DNA from: UBA4312 sp040266995 | GTDB taxonomy: Bacteria > Bacillota_I > Bacilli_A > Erysipelotrichales > Erysipelotrichaceae | Direction of reading: 5' to 3' | Assembly (NCBI GenBank): GCA_040266995.1 | Contig: JAWRHV010000021.1 | Location: forward strand, 20,035-84,034 | DNA length: 64,000 bases | In this document: positions 17,255-25,431 of the stretch, in pieces | Position numbering within the stretch: position 1 is the first letter of the stretch | Layout of the letters: each line of letters begins with the position of its first letter | Position numbers and translations under genes: made by a program | Notes under the pieces: generated by a model | What the model was told of the DNA's origin: nothing | The model's input: the letters and a program-made list of their open reading frames with translations, nothing else | The model's database searches: none

Positions 17255-18238
17255 TTATAACACTCCTAATATCAAACCGATGGATGCCAGGATGATCCCG
17301 GCAATACGAAAACGATGAACGACCTGTACTTCCGATAAACCGCCCTTTTCAAAATGATGATGCAAAGGAGCCATCCGGAAAATACGTTTTTTCGTTTTTT
17401 TATAATAGGAAACCTGAATGATCACACTTAATACCTCTGCGACGAAGACGCCCCCGATGATGATCAGGAGGATTTCCTGTTTCAGAACCATCGCAACCGC
17501 CGCAATAAAACCACCGAGCGCCAGAGAGCCGGTATCCCCCATAAATATTTGGGCCGGATGTTTATTAAATCTAAGATAACCGAACAAAGCACCTTCCAGC
17601 AATACGATCAATAAAGCAATTTGGCTGAATCTTTGCATGAGCGCAAAAACGATAAAAGGAATCAATGCGATGATCATTTGTCCTGCACATAATCCATCGA
17701 CCCCATCCGTCAGATTCACGGCATTGGTCTCCGCGGTAAACATGATAAAGACTAAAACAAAGTAGAGATACTTTAGGTCCAAGGATACATGCAGCAACGG
17801 AACCGTTATATCCGTCGAAGCATTTCCTTTCGTATACATGATAAAAAACAAAACAGCCAGGATCGATTGCAACGCAAATTTAACGGCTGGTTTTAAACCC
17901 TCGTTATCTTTTTTAACGACAATGATGTAATCATCGATAAAACCGATCATTCCATAACCCATATAAGCCATTAGAATGATACCGCTTTTCATATCCAATG
18001 TTGTCATATGCAATAAAGACATCAGCAGGAACAGAACAACAGGTACTACAATAAACGCAATACCTCCCATTGTCGGGGTTCCTGTCTTCATCTGATGACT
18101 TTGCAGTCCCTCTGCTCTTTCTGTCTGCCCAAATTTTATCTTATGTAAATAATCGATTAATGGTGGCATGATAATGACCATGCATAAATAACTGGCAACA
18201 AAGCCAAGAATCATCCATAACCAGATTTTACTATCCAT
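17255..18238 (-). CDS. mraY: Phospho-N-acetylmuramoyl-pentapeptide-transferase
   Basis: Transfers phospho-MurNAc-pentapeptide to undecaprenyl phosphate, making lipid I. 327 residues and about ten transmembrane helices. Signature segments: NAVNLTDGVDGLCAG near 175, FMGDTGSLALGG near 230 and RMAPLHHHFE near 285, with catalytic Asp residues present. The start is 18238 (MDSKIWLWMILGF) with GGAGAG upstream. An earlier in-frame ATG 29 codons upstream reads through the promoter region and is unlikely. The usual dcw neighbours (murF, ftsW, murG) are not here. Confidence 0.96.
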   Translation of the reverse strand: MDSKIWLWMILGFVASYLCMVIIMPPLIDYLHKIKFGQTERAEGLQSHQMKTGTPTMGGIAFIVVPVVLFLLMSLLHMTTLDMKSGIILMAYMGYGMIGFIDDYIIVVKKDNEGLKPAVKFALQSILAVLFFIMYTKGNASTDITVPLLHVSLDLKYLYFVLVFIMFTAETNAVNLTDGVDGLCAGQMIIALIPFIVFALMQRFSQIALLIVLLEGALFGYLRFNKHPAQIFMGDTGSLALGGFIAAVAMVLKQEILLIIIGGVFVAEVLSVIIQVSYYKKTKKRIFRMAPLHHHFEKGGLSEVQVVHRFRIAGIILASIGLILGVL

Positions 18239-18263
18239 TTTAATCTCTCCAATCAATGGATTT

Positions 18264-18292
18264 ATTATATCATTAAGACTAGTTGTAAACAA
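18264..18292 (-). promoter_or_regulatory. Promoter of mraY-murD-uppP
   Basis: TTGTTT, 17 bases, TATAAT on the minus strand, about 26 bases before the mraY ATG. Confidence 0.65.
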
Positions 18293-18306
18293 ACTAAAAT
18301 TTATGC

Positions 18307-18335
18307 TTGAAATCGTTGTATACAAATGATATTAT
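18307..18335 (+). promoter_or_regulatory. Promoter of rpmB
   Basis: TTGAAA, 17 bases, TATTAT on the plus strand, about 50 bases before the rpmB ATG. Divergent from the mraY promoter. Confidence 0.75.
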
Positions 18336-18386
18336 TTTAGAGCGATTGCGTAGAACTTTAGAATAAAGTAAAGGAGGACAGGCAAG

Positions 18387-18578
18387 ATGTCAAAGAAATG
18401 TGCAGTATCTGGTAGAGGTCCTTTATCTGGAAATAGACGTTCACACTCCATGCGTGCAACTCGTCGTAAATGGAATGTAAACCTTCAAAAAGTAAGAATC
18501 AATGTGAACGGCAAACCACAAACAGTACGCGTTAGTGCTCGTGCGCTCAGAACATTGAAAAAACAAAACGCAATATAA
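18387..18578 (+). CDS. rpmB: 50S ribosomal protein L28
   Basis: 63-residue basic ribosomal protein, normal length, starting MSKKCAVSGRGPLSGNRRS. Family segments: HSMRATRRKWNVNLQKV and VRVSARALRTLKK. Only one N-terminal Cys is present, so it is the zinc-free form. AAAGGAGG lies before the ATG. As in Bacillus, rpmB is next to thiN-rpe in divergent/convergent arrangement. Confidence 0.97.
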   Translation: MSKKCAVSGRGPLSGNRRSHSMRATRRKWNVNLQKVRINVNGKPQTVRVSARALRTLKKQNAI

Positions 18579-18587
18579 TGAGGACAT

Positions 18588-18621
18588 AAAAAATCAGATG
18601 GATATTTTCCATCTGTTTTTT
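18588..18621. terminator. Bidirectional terminator between rpmB and thiN
   Basis: CAGATGGA / TCCATCTG stem flanked by A6 on the left and T6 on the right, so it can work for both converging genes. Confidence 0.85.
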
Positions 18622-19225
18622 ATTTGTAATTTGATTGTACACAAAGAAACCTTCCCCTGTGTATATTAACAGAAGCGCGGGACCCAACGATCGTATTCGA
18701 TACTAAATACATATCCGTAGGTTGGACATCTTGATGACATAGTGGATATAAGAATCCATCCAGCGAAATGCACGAAGGTTTAATCGCAAAAAAAGAAACA
18801 TGATGATAGTCCGGATCAAATACATACTGCCCCGGATCGAGAATCATTACACTTTGAAATTCATCCATAAGCCTTATCTTAGAGCTGCGGACTAACAATA
18901 ACTGGATATTGGACAATGTATGATCCAGTCGACCAGAAATCGCACCCCAAAGTATGATTTCTCCATACCCCTTTTCTATACAAAGCCGGCATGCCAGCTC
19001 ACTATCGGTTTCATTCTTCATGACCGGATGCTGATAGACAGGTCCGGCTTCCCGGATCTGATCCATACAATCGGATTCCATGGAGTCAAAGTCACCCACA
19101 GAGAATGACAATGGATAGCCATGCTCTAAGATAAGCAGGCTTCCCGAATCCACGCCAATATAATCATAGCCTTCTAAATACGGAACGCTTTTTGATTTAG
19201 GTGTAATCAACAATGCCTTTTTCAC
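18620..19225 (-). CDS. thiN: Thiamine diphosphokinase
   Basis: Makes thiamine diphosphate from thiamine and ATP. 201 residues. Seen: GVDSGSLLILEHG, the metal/substrate motif VGDFDSM near 45, KNETDSELACRLC near 70 and ISGRLDHTLSNIQLL near 95. The start is GTG and overlaps the rpe stop by four bases (GTGA), typical of coupled translation. Last gene of the priA-to-thiN block. Confidence 0.93.
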   Translation of the reverse strand: MKKALLITPKSKSVPYLEGYDYIGVDSGSLLILEHGYPLSFSVGDFDSMESDCMDQIREAGPVYQHPVMKNETDSELACRLCIEKGYGEIILWGAISGRLDHTLSNIQLLLVRSSKIRLMDEFQSVMILDPGQYVFDPDYHHVSFFAIKPSCISLDGFLYPLCHQDVQPTDMYLVSNTIVGSRASVNIHRGRFLCVQSNYK

Positions 19226-19881
19226 AATAATGAATCCACACCCTGAATGATATCCTGATTGAAAACGTAGCTGCCGGCAACTAAAGTATCCGCTCCATGC
19301 GAAACGCTGATTTGAGCCGTCTGTTCATTGATCCCACCGTCTACCTCGATCCGATAAGACAGTTCCTTTTCCATTCTTGTTTGATGCAGCCAGTCGACCT
19401 TATCCATCATATTCTCCATAAAGGATTGTCCGCCAAAGCCCGGTTCCACCGTCATAATCAGAACGATGTCCATTTTAGGCAGAAGATGTTCAATAAAAGT
19501 AACATCTGTCTTAGGCTTAATAACAACACCGCCTTGCACGCCCTGCTCATGGATCAGATCCATTAAAGCAGAGATACGCTCTAAATCATTATCCAAAGCT
19601 TCTACATGGAATGTGACCACATCGGCGCCGGCTTCAATAAAAATCGGTACATACTTTTCCGGATCGGAAACCATTAAATGTACATCCAGCACCTTGTTTG
19701 TCATCTTGCGAAAGCCTTTTAACAAATCAGGTCCAAAAGACAAGTTAGGTACAAAATGTCCATCCATCACATCAAAATGGATCCATTCCGCATTGGAACG
19801 GTTCAATTCCTCCATTTGTACCTGCATTTTCGAATAATCCATTGATAATACCGATGGAGATACGATTATCTTATTTTCCAT
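19222..19881 (-). CDS. rpe: Ribulose-phosphate 3-epimerase
   Basis: Interconverts ribulose-5-phosphate and xylulose-5-phosphate. 219-residue TIM barrel of normal length. Seen: SPSVLSMDYSKM, the metal/catalytic stretch WIHFDVMDGHFVPNLSFGP, HLMVSDPEKY, MTVEPGFGGQSF and VDGGINEQTA. AAGGAGG precedes the ATG, which overlaps the end of rsgA by 16 bases. Confidence 0.97.
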   Translation of the reverse strand: MENKIIVSPSVLSMDYSKMQVQMEELNRSNAEWIHFDVMDGHFVPNLSFGPDLLKGFRKMTNKVLDVHLMVSDPEKYVPIFIEAGADVVTFHVEALDNDLERISALMDLIHEQGVQGGVVIKPKTDVTFIEHLLPKMDIVLIMTVEPGFGGQSFMENMMDKVDWLHQTRMEKELSYRIEVDGGINEQTAQISVSHGADTLVAGSYVFNQDIIQGVDSLL

Positions 19882-20726
19882 AATTCCTCCTTGATTTGTC
19901 TATAATCTTCGTAGATCGTCGGATTGATTTCTCCTGCTTCCACAGCCTGCTTTACAGCACAATCCGGTTCTTTTAAATGTTTACAGTCATTAAAGCGACA
20001 ATGTCCGATATATGGAACAAAATCCTTAATTTTTTTATCCAGATCATCTGTATTGATCAATTGTAAATTCAAACTGGAAAATCCCGGTGTATCCACAACC
20101 CATCCATGTGCAATCGGATATAATGCACAATGCCTCGTCGTATGCTTACCACGACCAAGCGCTTTAGAAATGGCCTGTGTCTGTAATTGAAAATGGGGAT
20201 CGAGCCGATTTAGCAAAGAGCTTTTACCGGCACCGGATTGACCACATAACACACTGATCTTCCCTGCCAGCAATTCCTTTAATGCGTCATCATTGCTGCC
20301 CGGATAGGAATAGACGATGGTATAGCCAGCTTTTTCGTAAGGTGCCAGCTTTTCTTCATACTCCTTATCCTTGCTTAAATCACACTTCGTGATACATAGA
20401 ACCGGTTCCACATCTTCAAGGCAGACCAGAAAGATCAAGCGGTTCAACAAATGATCCGAAAAGTCGGGATCATATAAACTAGTAACGATCAAAGCCTGAT
20501 CCACATTGGCCACAGCCGGTCGCAACAACCGGTTTTTCCTAGGCAGGATGCGGTGGATCCGATTGGTTTTTCCAAAACTTTCAAACTCAACAAGATCCCC
20601 TACAACCGGAATATGCCCCTTACGCATATTCCCTCGTGGTAATGCGACAATCGTTTCCGCACCTGTATCGATCGTATATTGGTTTGATACATTCTTTATG
20701 ATTCTTCCTGTTTTCATGTTAATCAT
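19866..20726 (-). CDS. rsgA: Ribosome small-subunit-dependent GTPase A
   Basis: Circularly permuted GTPase (YjeQ/CpgA) acting in late 30S assembly. 286 residues: N-terminal OB fold (MINMKTGRIIKNVSNQYTI), G4 TKCD near 115, G1 GQSGAGKSSL near 165, G3 DTPGF near 215, and a C-terminal zinc knuckle CRFNDCKHLKEPDC near 245. The ATG overlaps the prkC stop (ATGATTAA). A second ATG three codons later is equally possible; neither has a strong ribosome binding site, so coupling to prkC is likely. Confidence 0.95.
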   Translation of the reverse strand: MINMKTGRIIKNVSNQYTIDTGAETIVALPRGNMRKGHIPVVGDLVEFESFGKTNRIHRILPRKNRLLRPAVANVDQALIVTSLYDPDFSDHLLNRLIFLVCLEDVEPVLCITKCDLSKDKEYEEKLAPYEKAGYTIVYSYPGSNDDALKELLAGKISVLCGQSGAGKSSLLNRLDPHFQLQTQAISKALGRGKHTTRHCALYPIAHGWVVDTPGFSSLNLQLINTDDLDKKIKDFVPYIGHCRFNDCKHLKEPDCAVKQAVEAGEINPTIYEDYRQIKEELWKIR

Positions 20727-22392
20727 AGTACAGTGTTACCACACTGTCAGATCCTTCCTGTGTATATGTCGTACCCGCGGCCGGATCGGTCATGACGACT
20801 ACGCCGCTACCCATGCCACTATCCATCTTTCTTGTAACCACAGCAATACCCAGTTCATTTAACTGATCCTTGGCATCATCTACATTCATACCGACTATAT
20901 CTTCCGGGATGACAATCGTAGGATACTGGCTAACGATAAAGTAAATAGATTCTTCCGAATCCGGATCGATCCGATCTCCGGGTTTCAGATGTCTTTGTTC
21001 TAAAATAATTCCCGGATTGGTATCCGCGGCATTGGAATATTCATATTCTATTTCAATATGTACGCCTTCATTTAGAAACTCTTGCTCTACGTCTTCCAAA
21101 TATTGTCCTGTATAATCCTTGATCAAGTAACTAGGCCCCTTGGATATTTCAACAACGACTCTGGCATTGCTCTTTATCAGACTTCCGCTCTCATAGTTTG
21201 CGGAAATTACATATCCTGCATCGACAGAATCGCTGATCACTTCTTTGAAAACAAAATTGTTGAAATTATTATCCTGAAGTATTTCCTCGGCTTCCTGCTG
21301 CGATAATTCAACAATGTTCGGCATTTTTTCATAGCCCATCACACCATCTATACGGACCACACCGGTCACCAAAGTAATCAGAAATGAAAGAAGAATCACA
21401 ATGACGGAAATAATGCCAATGGAGATGGGTGACAAATACCCTGTATACTTCTTCTTTTCCTTAACCGGTTCACTCTCGGTTACATATTCAACTTTCACAT
21501 GACCATTGTTGACATCGACTTTTGAAATCGTCGGAACATCCACCTTAATTCGCTCCATGTTGCGATATTCCCAATCCATACAATGTTCCAGATCATATAA
21601 CATCAATCCGGCATTCTCATAGCGATCTTTCGGATTTTTGGCAGTCGCTTTTAATATGATATTCTCCACGGATTGCGGAATAGCCGGGTTATAGTCGCGG
21701 ACATAATCGATGGGTTGTCGCAAGTGCTTTACGGCAATCTCGGTAGGTGTTTTTCCATGAAAAGGCACATCGCCTGTTAACAATTCATAAAAAACGATAC
21801 CCAGAGAATAAATATCCACCTGCTCCGTCGCATCTTCGCCTTTGGCCGTTTCCGGCGCAAGATAATGGGCTGAACCCATGACGGCATTATTTAAGGTAAG
21901 CTGGACGGCATCGTTGGCAATCGCGATCCCGAAATCTGTAATCTTAACAGATCCATCGTCTTTAACAAGTACATTTTGCGGCTTAATATCTCGGTGGATG
22001 ATCTTATGCAGATGCGCATGTTGTACCGCACTGGTCAGCTGCGTCATAATATGGATCGACTCCGTAACACTCAACGCCCCTCTTGAACTGATCAGCTGTT
22101 TCAAGGTACGCCCGCGTACATATTCCATAACTATGTAGTGCATTCCTTCATACTCACCAACATCATAAATATCCACTACATTCGGATGGGAAAGACGACT
22201 GGCTGCACTGGCTTCTCTTTGGAAACGTACCAATGTCATCGCATCCTCGCTTAGTTTCTCCCGGAGAACCTTTACCGCAACGATACGATTCAAAATCGTA
22301 TCCTTGGCCTGATAAACGTCCGCCATGCCTCCTTGGCCTATCAAAGAAATCACTTCATAACGATTGGCTACATTCTTAATTGCTGTTTCCAT
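20719..22392 (-). CDS. prkC: Serine/threonine protein kinase with PASTA repeats
   Basis: Membrane Hanks-type kinase that senses peptidoglycan fragments or lipid II. 557 residues. Kinase domain: glycine loop IGQGGMADVY near 18, VAVKVL with the catalytic Lys near 41, HRDIKPQNV with Asp near 135 and DFG near 153. One transmembrane helix (ISIGIISVIVILLSFLI) near 325-350, then three PASTA repeats outside the cell. Start chosen at 22392 (METAIKNVANRYEV) with GGTGA five bases upstream, one base after the prpC stop; another ATG lies four codons upstream. Forms the usual antagonist pair with PrpC. Confidence 0.96.
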   Translation of the reverse strand: METAIKNVANRYEVISLIGQGGMADVYQAKDTILNRIVAVKVLREKLSEDAMTLVRFQREASAASRLSHPNVVDIYDVGEYEGMHYIVMEYVRGRTLKQLISSRGALSVTESIHIMTQLTSAVQHAHLHKIIHRDIKPQNVLVKDDGSVKITDFGIAIANDAVQLTLNNAVMGSAHYLAPETAKGEDATEQVDIYSLGIVFYELLTGDVPFHGKTPTEIAVKHLRQPIDYVRDYNPAIPQSVENIILKATAKNPKDRYENAGLMLYDLEHCMDWEYRNMERIKVDVPTISKVDVNNGHVKVEYVTESEPVKEKKKYTGYLSPISIGIISVIVILLSFLITLVTGVVRIDGVMGYEKMPNIVELSQQEAEEILQDNNFNNFVFKEVISDSVDAGYVISANYESGSLIKSNARVVVEISKGPSYLIKDYTGQYLEDVEQEFLNEGVHIEIEYEYSNAADTNPGIILEQRHLKPGDRIDPDSEESIYFIVSQYPTIVIPEDIVGMNVDDAKDQLNELGIAVVTRKMDSGMGSGVVVMTDPAAGTTYTQEGSDSVVTLYYD

Positions 22393-22393
22393 G

Positions 22394-23131
22394 TCATTCA
22401 CCATCGTTTTCCATGAGGATCACCGTACAATTATCAAAACCGCCGGCCTGGTTTGCCCGGCTGATCAAAACATTTACCTTGTCTTTTAAGCTTAATGAAC
22501 GATCACCTACGATCGATTGTATATCATCATGTGATACATATCCATGCAAGCCATCGCTGGACAACATCACATATGAGAATGTCGATTCAATTTTATGAAA
22601 ATCAATTTGAAATACATGCCAAACGCCCAGAGCATTGGTTAACGTATTTTTTTGTTTATGGGTTTTGGCCTGTGCTGGCGTTATTTCTCCCTTACGAAGT
22701 AAACGAGCCACTACATTATGATCCTCGCTCATCTGGATCAGGCCTTCTTGATAATAGGCATAGATGCGAGAATCCCCGACATTAAAGATATAGGAATTAT
22801 CACCGCTGATCAGAATCCCTACACAAGTCGTCCCCATACCTCTTTCCTTTTTATTATGCTGGCTTTTATAGTAAATCGCATCATTGGCTTTATTGAGAAC
22901 CGTAGTAACCCAGTCATTCACTTGATAATCTTTTTCAAAAACCGGTGCTTTCACAAATGCGTCGCGAATGGTCCGCGTTGCGATATGACTGGCCACCTCA
23001 CCAGCTGCGCTGCCACCGATTCCGTCGCAAACAACCGCAATCCAATCACCGTTCGAGTTCTGAAATACGCAAAAATCGTCTTCGTTTTCATTTCGAATCA
23101 TTCCGATATCTGTATTTCCAAACGCCTTCAT
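22394..23131 (-). CDS. prpC: PP2C-type protein phosphatase
   Basis: Removes phosphate from PrkC substrates and PrkC itself. 245 residues with PP2C metal motifs: GNTDIGMIRNENEDDF near 4-19, VVCDGIGGSAAGEVAS near 34-49, VGDSRIYAY near 115, SSDGLHGYVS near 188 and FDNCTVILM near the end. The ATG overlaps the rlmN stop by four bases (ATGA). Confidence 0.97.
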   Translation of the reverse strand: MKAFGNTDIGMIRNENEDDFCVFQNSNGDWIAVVCDGIGGSAAGEVASHIATRTIRDAFVKAPVFEKDYQVNDWVTTVLNKANDAIYYKSQHNKKERGMGTTCVGILISGDNSYIFNVGDSRIYAYYQEGLIQMSEDHNVVARLLRKGEITPAQAKTHKQKNTLTNALGVWHVFQIDFHKIESTFSYVMLSSDGLHGYVSHDDIQSIVGDRSLSLKDKVNVLISRANQAGGFDNCTVILMENDGE

Positions 23132-24174
23132 AATGTCGATTCCTTTCTCATTTCTTTAATACGCAGCTGGCCGCAGGCAGCATCAATGTCCTGTCCGTGT
23201 TCTTTTCGGATCGTACAGCGAACATTCTGCTTCATCAATAAATCATAAAATACCATCGCCTGTTCATGGTTTACACTTTTAAAGCGCTTCTCGTCAACAG
23301 AATTGTATGGAATCAAATTCACATAAGCATTGAATCCCTTTAATAAAGAAGCCAGTTGACGCGCATGTACAGGTTTGTCATTTACACCTTTTAATAGTAT
23401 ATATTCAAACGTCAAACGACGATTGTTCTCTTTTCCATAATATGCGATAGCTTTCATCAATTCCTTTAGCGGGTATGCCTTATTCACCGGCATCAGTTCA
23501 CTTCTTAGCGTATCATTGGGTGCATGAAGGCTGATTGCCAGATTGTATTGCGTATGTGCATCCGCAAACTCATAGATTTTTGGAACGATCCCGCATGTAG
23601 ATATAGTAATGTGACGACTTCCTATACCCAATCCCCGATCATGATTCACCGCTTGTAAAAAATTCATTACATGATCATAATTATCAAACGGTTCCCCGGT
23701 GCCCATGACAACGATGTGACTAATACGCTCCTGTTTTTCATCCAGATCCTTCTGGATATTCATCACCTGGGCAACCATTTCACCACTTGTTAAATTACGC
23801 TTTTTCTTCGTCAGACCACTGGCACAAAATGCACAACCCATATTACAGCCAACCTGGGAAGAAACACAGACACTTTTGCCATAATCAAACAACATAAGAA
23901 CCGACTCCAGTAAATTTCCGTCTTCTGTGGCAAACAAATACTTCGTGGTGCCATCATGGGAGACTTGTTTACGAACCAGACGTAAAGGATTAATGATGTA
24001 CTGGCTTTTTAACAAAGAACGGGTATCCTTGCTTAGATTTGTCATCGCATCGATGTCAAAAACATGTTCACGATATAACCATTGAAAAATCTGATGGCCT
24101 CGAAACCCCTTCCAACCATAATCTTCTGCCAGTTCTTTCATCTGATCGTAAGTAAAATCATACAAGCTTTGCAT
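23128..24174 (-). CDS. rlmN: 23S rRNA (A2503-C2) / tRNA (A37-C2) methyltransferase
   Basis: Radical SAM enzyme that methylates A2503 in the peptidyl-transferase centre. 348 residues, normal length. The radical SAM cluster motif is QVGCNMGCAFCASG near 115. MGTGEPFDNYDHV, ISTCGIVPKI and the catalytic C-terminal Cys in DIDAACGQL are all present. AGGGGG precedes the ATG. Confidence 0.97.
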   Translation of the reverse strand: MQSLYDFTYDQMKELAEDYGWKGFRGHQIFQWLYREHVFDIDAMTNLSKDTRSLLKSQYIINPLRLVRKQVSHDGTTKYLFATEDGNLLESVLMLFDYGKSVCVSSQVGCNMGCAFCASGLTKKKRNLTSGEMVAQVMNIQKDLDEKQERISHIVVMGTGEPFDNYDHVMNFLQAVNHDRGLGIGSRHITISTCGIVPKIYEFADAHTQYNLAISLHAPNDTLRSELMPVNKAYPLKELMKAIAYYGKENNRRLTFEYILLKGVNDKPVHARQLASLLKGFNAYVNLIPYNSVDEKRFKSVNHEQAMVFYDLLMKQNVRCTIRKEHGQDIDAACGQLRIKEMRKESTL

Positions 24175-24200
24175 ACTATCCCCCTAATCTCATTTTATAA

Positions 24201-25430
24201 TTATATCAAACTTTTTTTATATTGCATCTTTGCGATAAAAAAACCATCCATGAATTCATTCGGAATCAATGTACGTTGTTCTATGCATGTAAAAGCTTTG
24301 TTTTCCTTTAAAAACCGTTCGATCTGTTTTTCGTTTTCTTTCTTGTTGAGAGTACATGTGGAATATATCAAAATCCCATCATCTTTGACATGCTTGGAAG
24401 CTTCCTGCAGTATTTGATATTGTACGGGAATCAGTGAATCCATGTCCGTTGACTGCATATGCAGTTTAATATCCGGTTTTCTTGCCATCACGCCATATCC
24501 GCTGCATGGGACATCGCATAACACTTTATCATAAACCCCATAGCCTGAAAGGTCTGTTGCATCTTGTACCTTGGCCGTAATACAGCTAAGATGCAGCCTC
24601 TTCTGATCCGATTGAATCAGTTTTACACGATGTGGATACATATCCAGACATGTGATATTTCCCTGATCTTCCATCTGTTCGGCCATAGCCATGGATTTAG
24701 TACCTGGTGCCCCACAACAATCCAGGATGTTTTCGTTAGGTTTTGCATCCATCCAGCGACTGATTTCATAAGACCCCTTGTCCTGCACACTGATCTGTCC
24801 GTTTTGATAAAACCGGCTTGCTGCAATGTCCTGCCCTTTGTATATAAACAAAAACGGGCCCAGAGGCTCAAATTGTGTCGAAGCGATCAATTCTTCGGTA
24901 GATATCCTCATGGGATTTCTTCGAACCGTCACCGGCAGGATCTCCAATGATGCTTTAGCCATCAGTATCATGGCGTCATATCCATATTGCGACTTCCACA
25001 TCATCAACAGCCATTTCGGACAAGAATATGTAATCGATAACCGATCCATTTCCTCTGCAGGCCATTGAATATTCTCTCTTTTTATCTTGTGAAGAACGGC
25101 ATTGACCAACCCTTTCATCGAAGGTTGTAATGAGCCCGTCAGATCCACTGCTTCATTGACGATCGCATAAGCAGGTACCTTATCCAGAAACAAAAGCTGA
25201 TAAACGCTCATTGTCAAAATAATCTGAACCGTTTTCGGTATCTTCCGGTGGATGTATTGCGACCATACATATTCACAGAACATATAGTTTTGAATGGTTC
25301 CGTAAACGATCTTGGTCGCAAGATTTCTATCTTTTTCCGGACATTTTTTCAGATTATTTTTTAAATACAGATTGGAATAGGTCTTATTCCATTTGATTTC
25401 ATATAAAGCTTCATAGATCCACTTTCTCAT
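24201..25430 (-). CDS. rsmB: 16S rRNA (C967-C5) methyltransferase
   Basis: 409-residue SAM-dependent rRNA methyltransferase. The N-terminal NusB-like RNA-binding domain (about 1-130) is followed by the Fmu catalytic domain with LDCCGAPGTKSMAMAEQM, the active-site DVPCSGYGV, and CTLNKKENEKQIERFL. The start at 25430 follows GGAGG by six bases; an earlier in-frame ATG lies inside priA. One base after the priA stop. In Bacillus def and fmt lie between priA and rsmB; here they are absent. Confidence 0.95.
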   Translation of the reverse strand: MRKWIYEALYEIKWNKTYSNLYLKNNLKKCPEKDRNLATKIVYGTIQNYMFCEYVWSQYIHRKIPKTVQIILTMSVYQLLFLDKVPAYAIVNEAVDLTGSLQPSMKGLVNAVLHKIKRENIQWPAEEMDRLSITYSCPKWLLMMWKSQYGYDAMILMAKASLEILPVTVRRNPMRISTEELIASTQFEPLGPFLFIYKGQDIAASRFYQNGQISVQDKGSYEISRWMDAKPNENILDCCGAPGTKSMAMAEQMEDQGNITCLDMYPHRVKLIQSDQKRLHLSCITAKVQDATDLSGYGVYDKVLCDVPCSGYGVMARKPDIKLHMQSTDMDSLIPVQYQILQEASKHVKDDGILIYSTCTLNKKENEKQIERFLKENKAFTCIEQRTLIPNEFMDGFFIAKMQYKKSLI

Positions 25431-25431
25431 A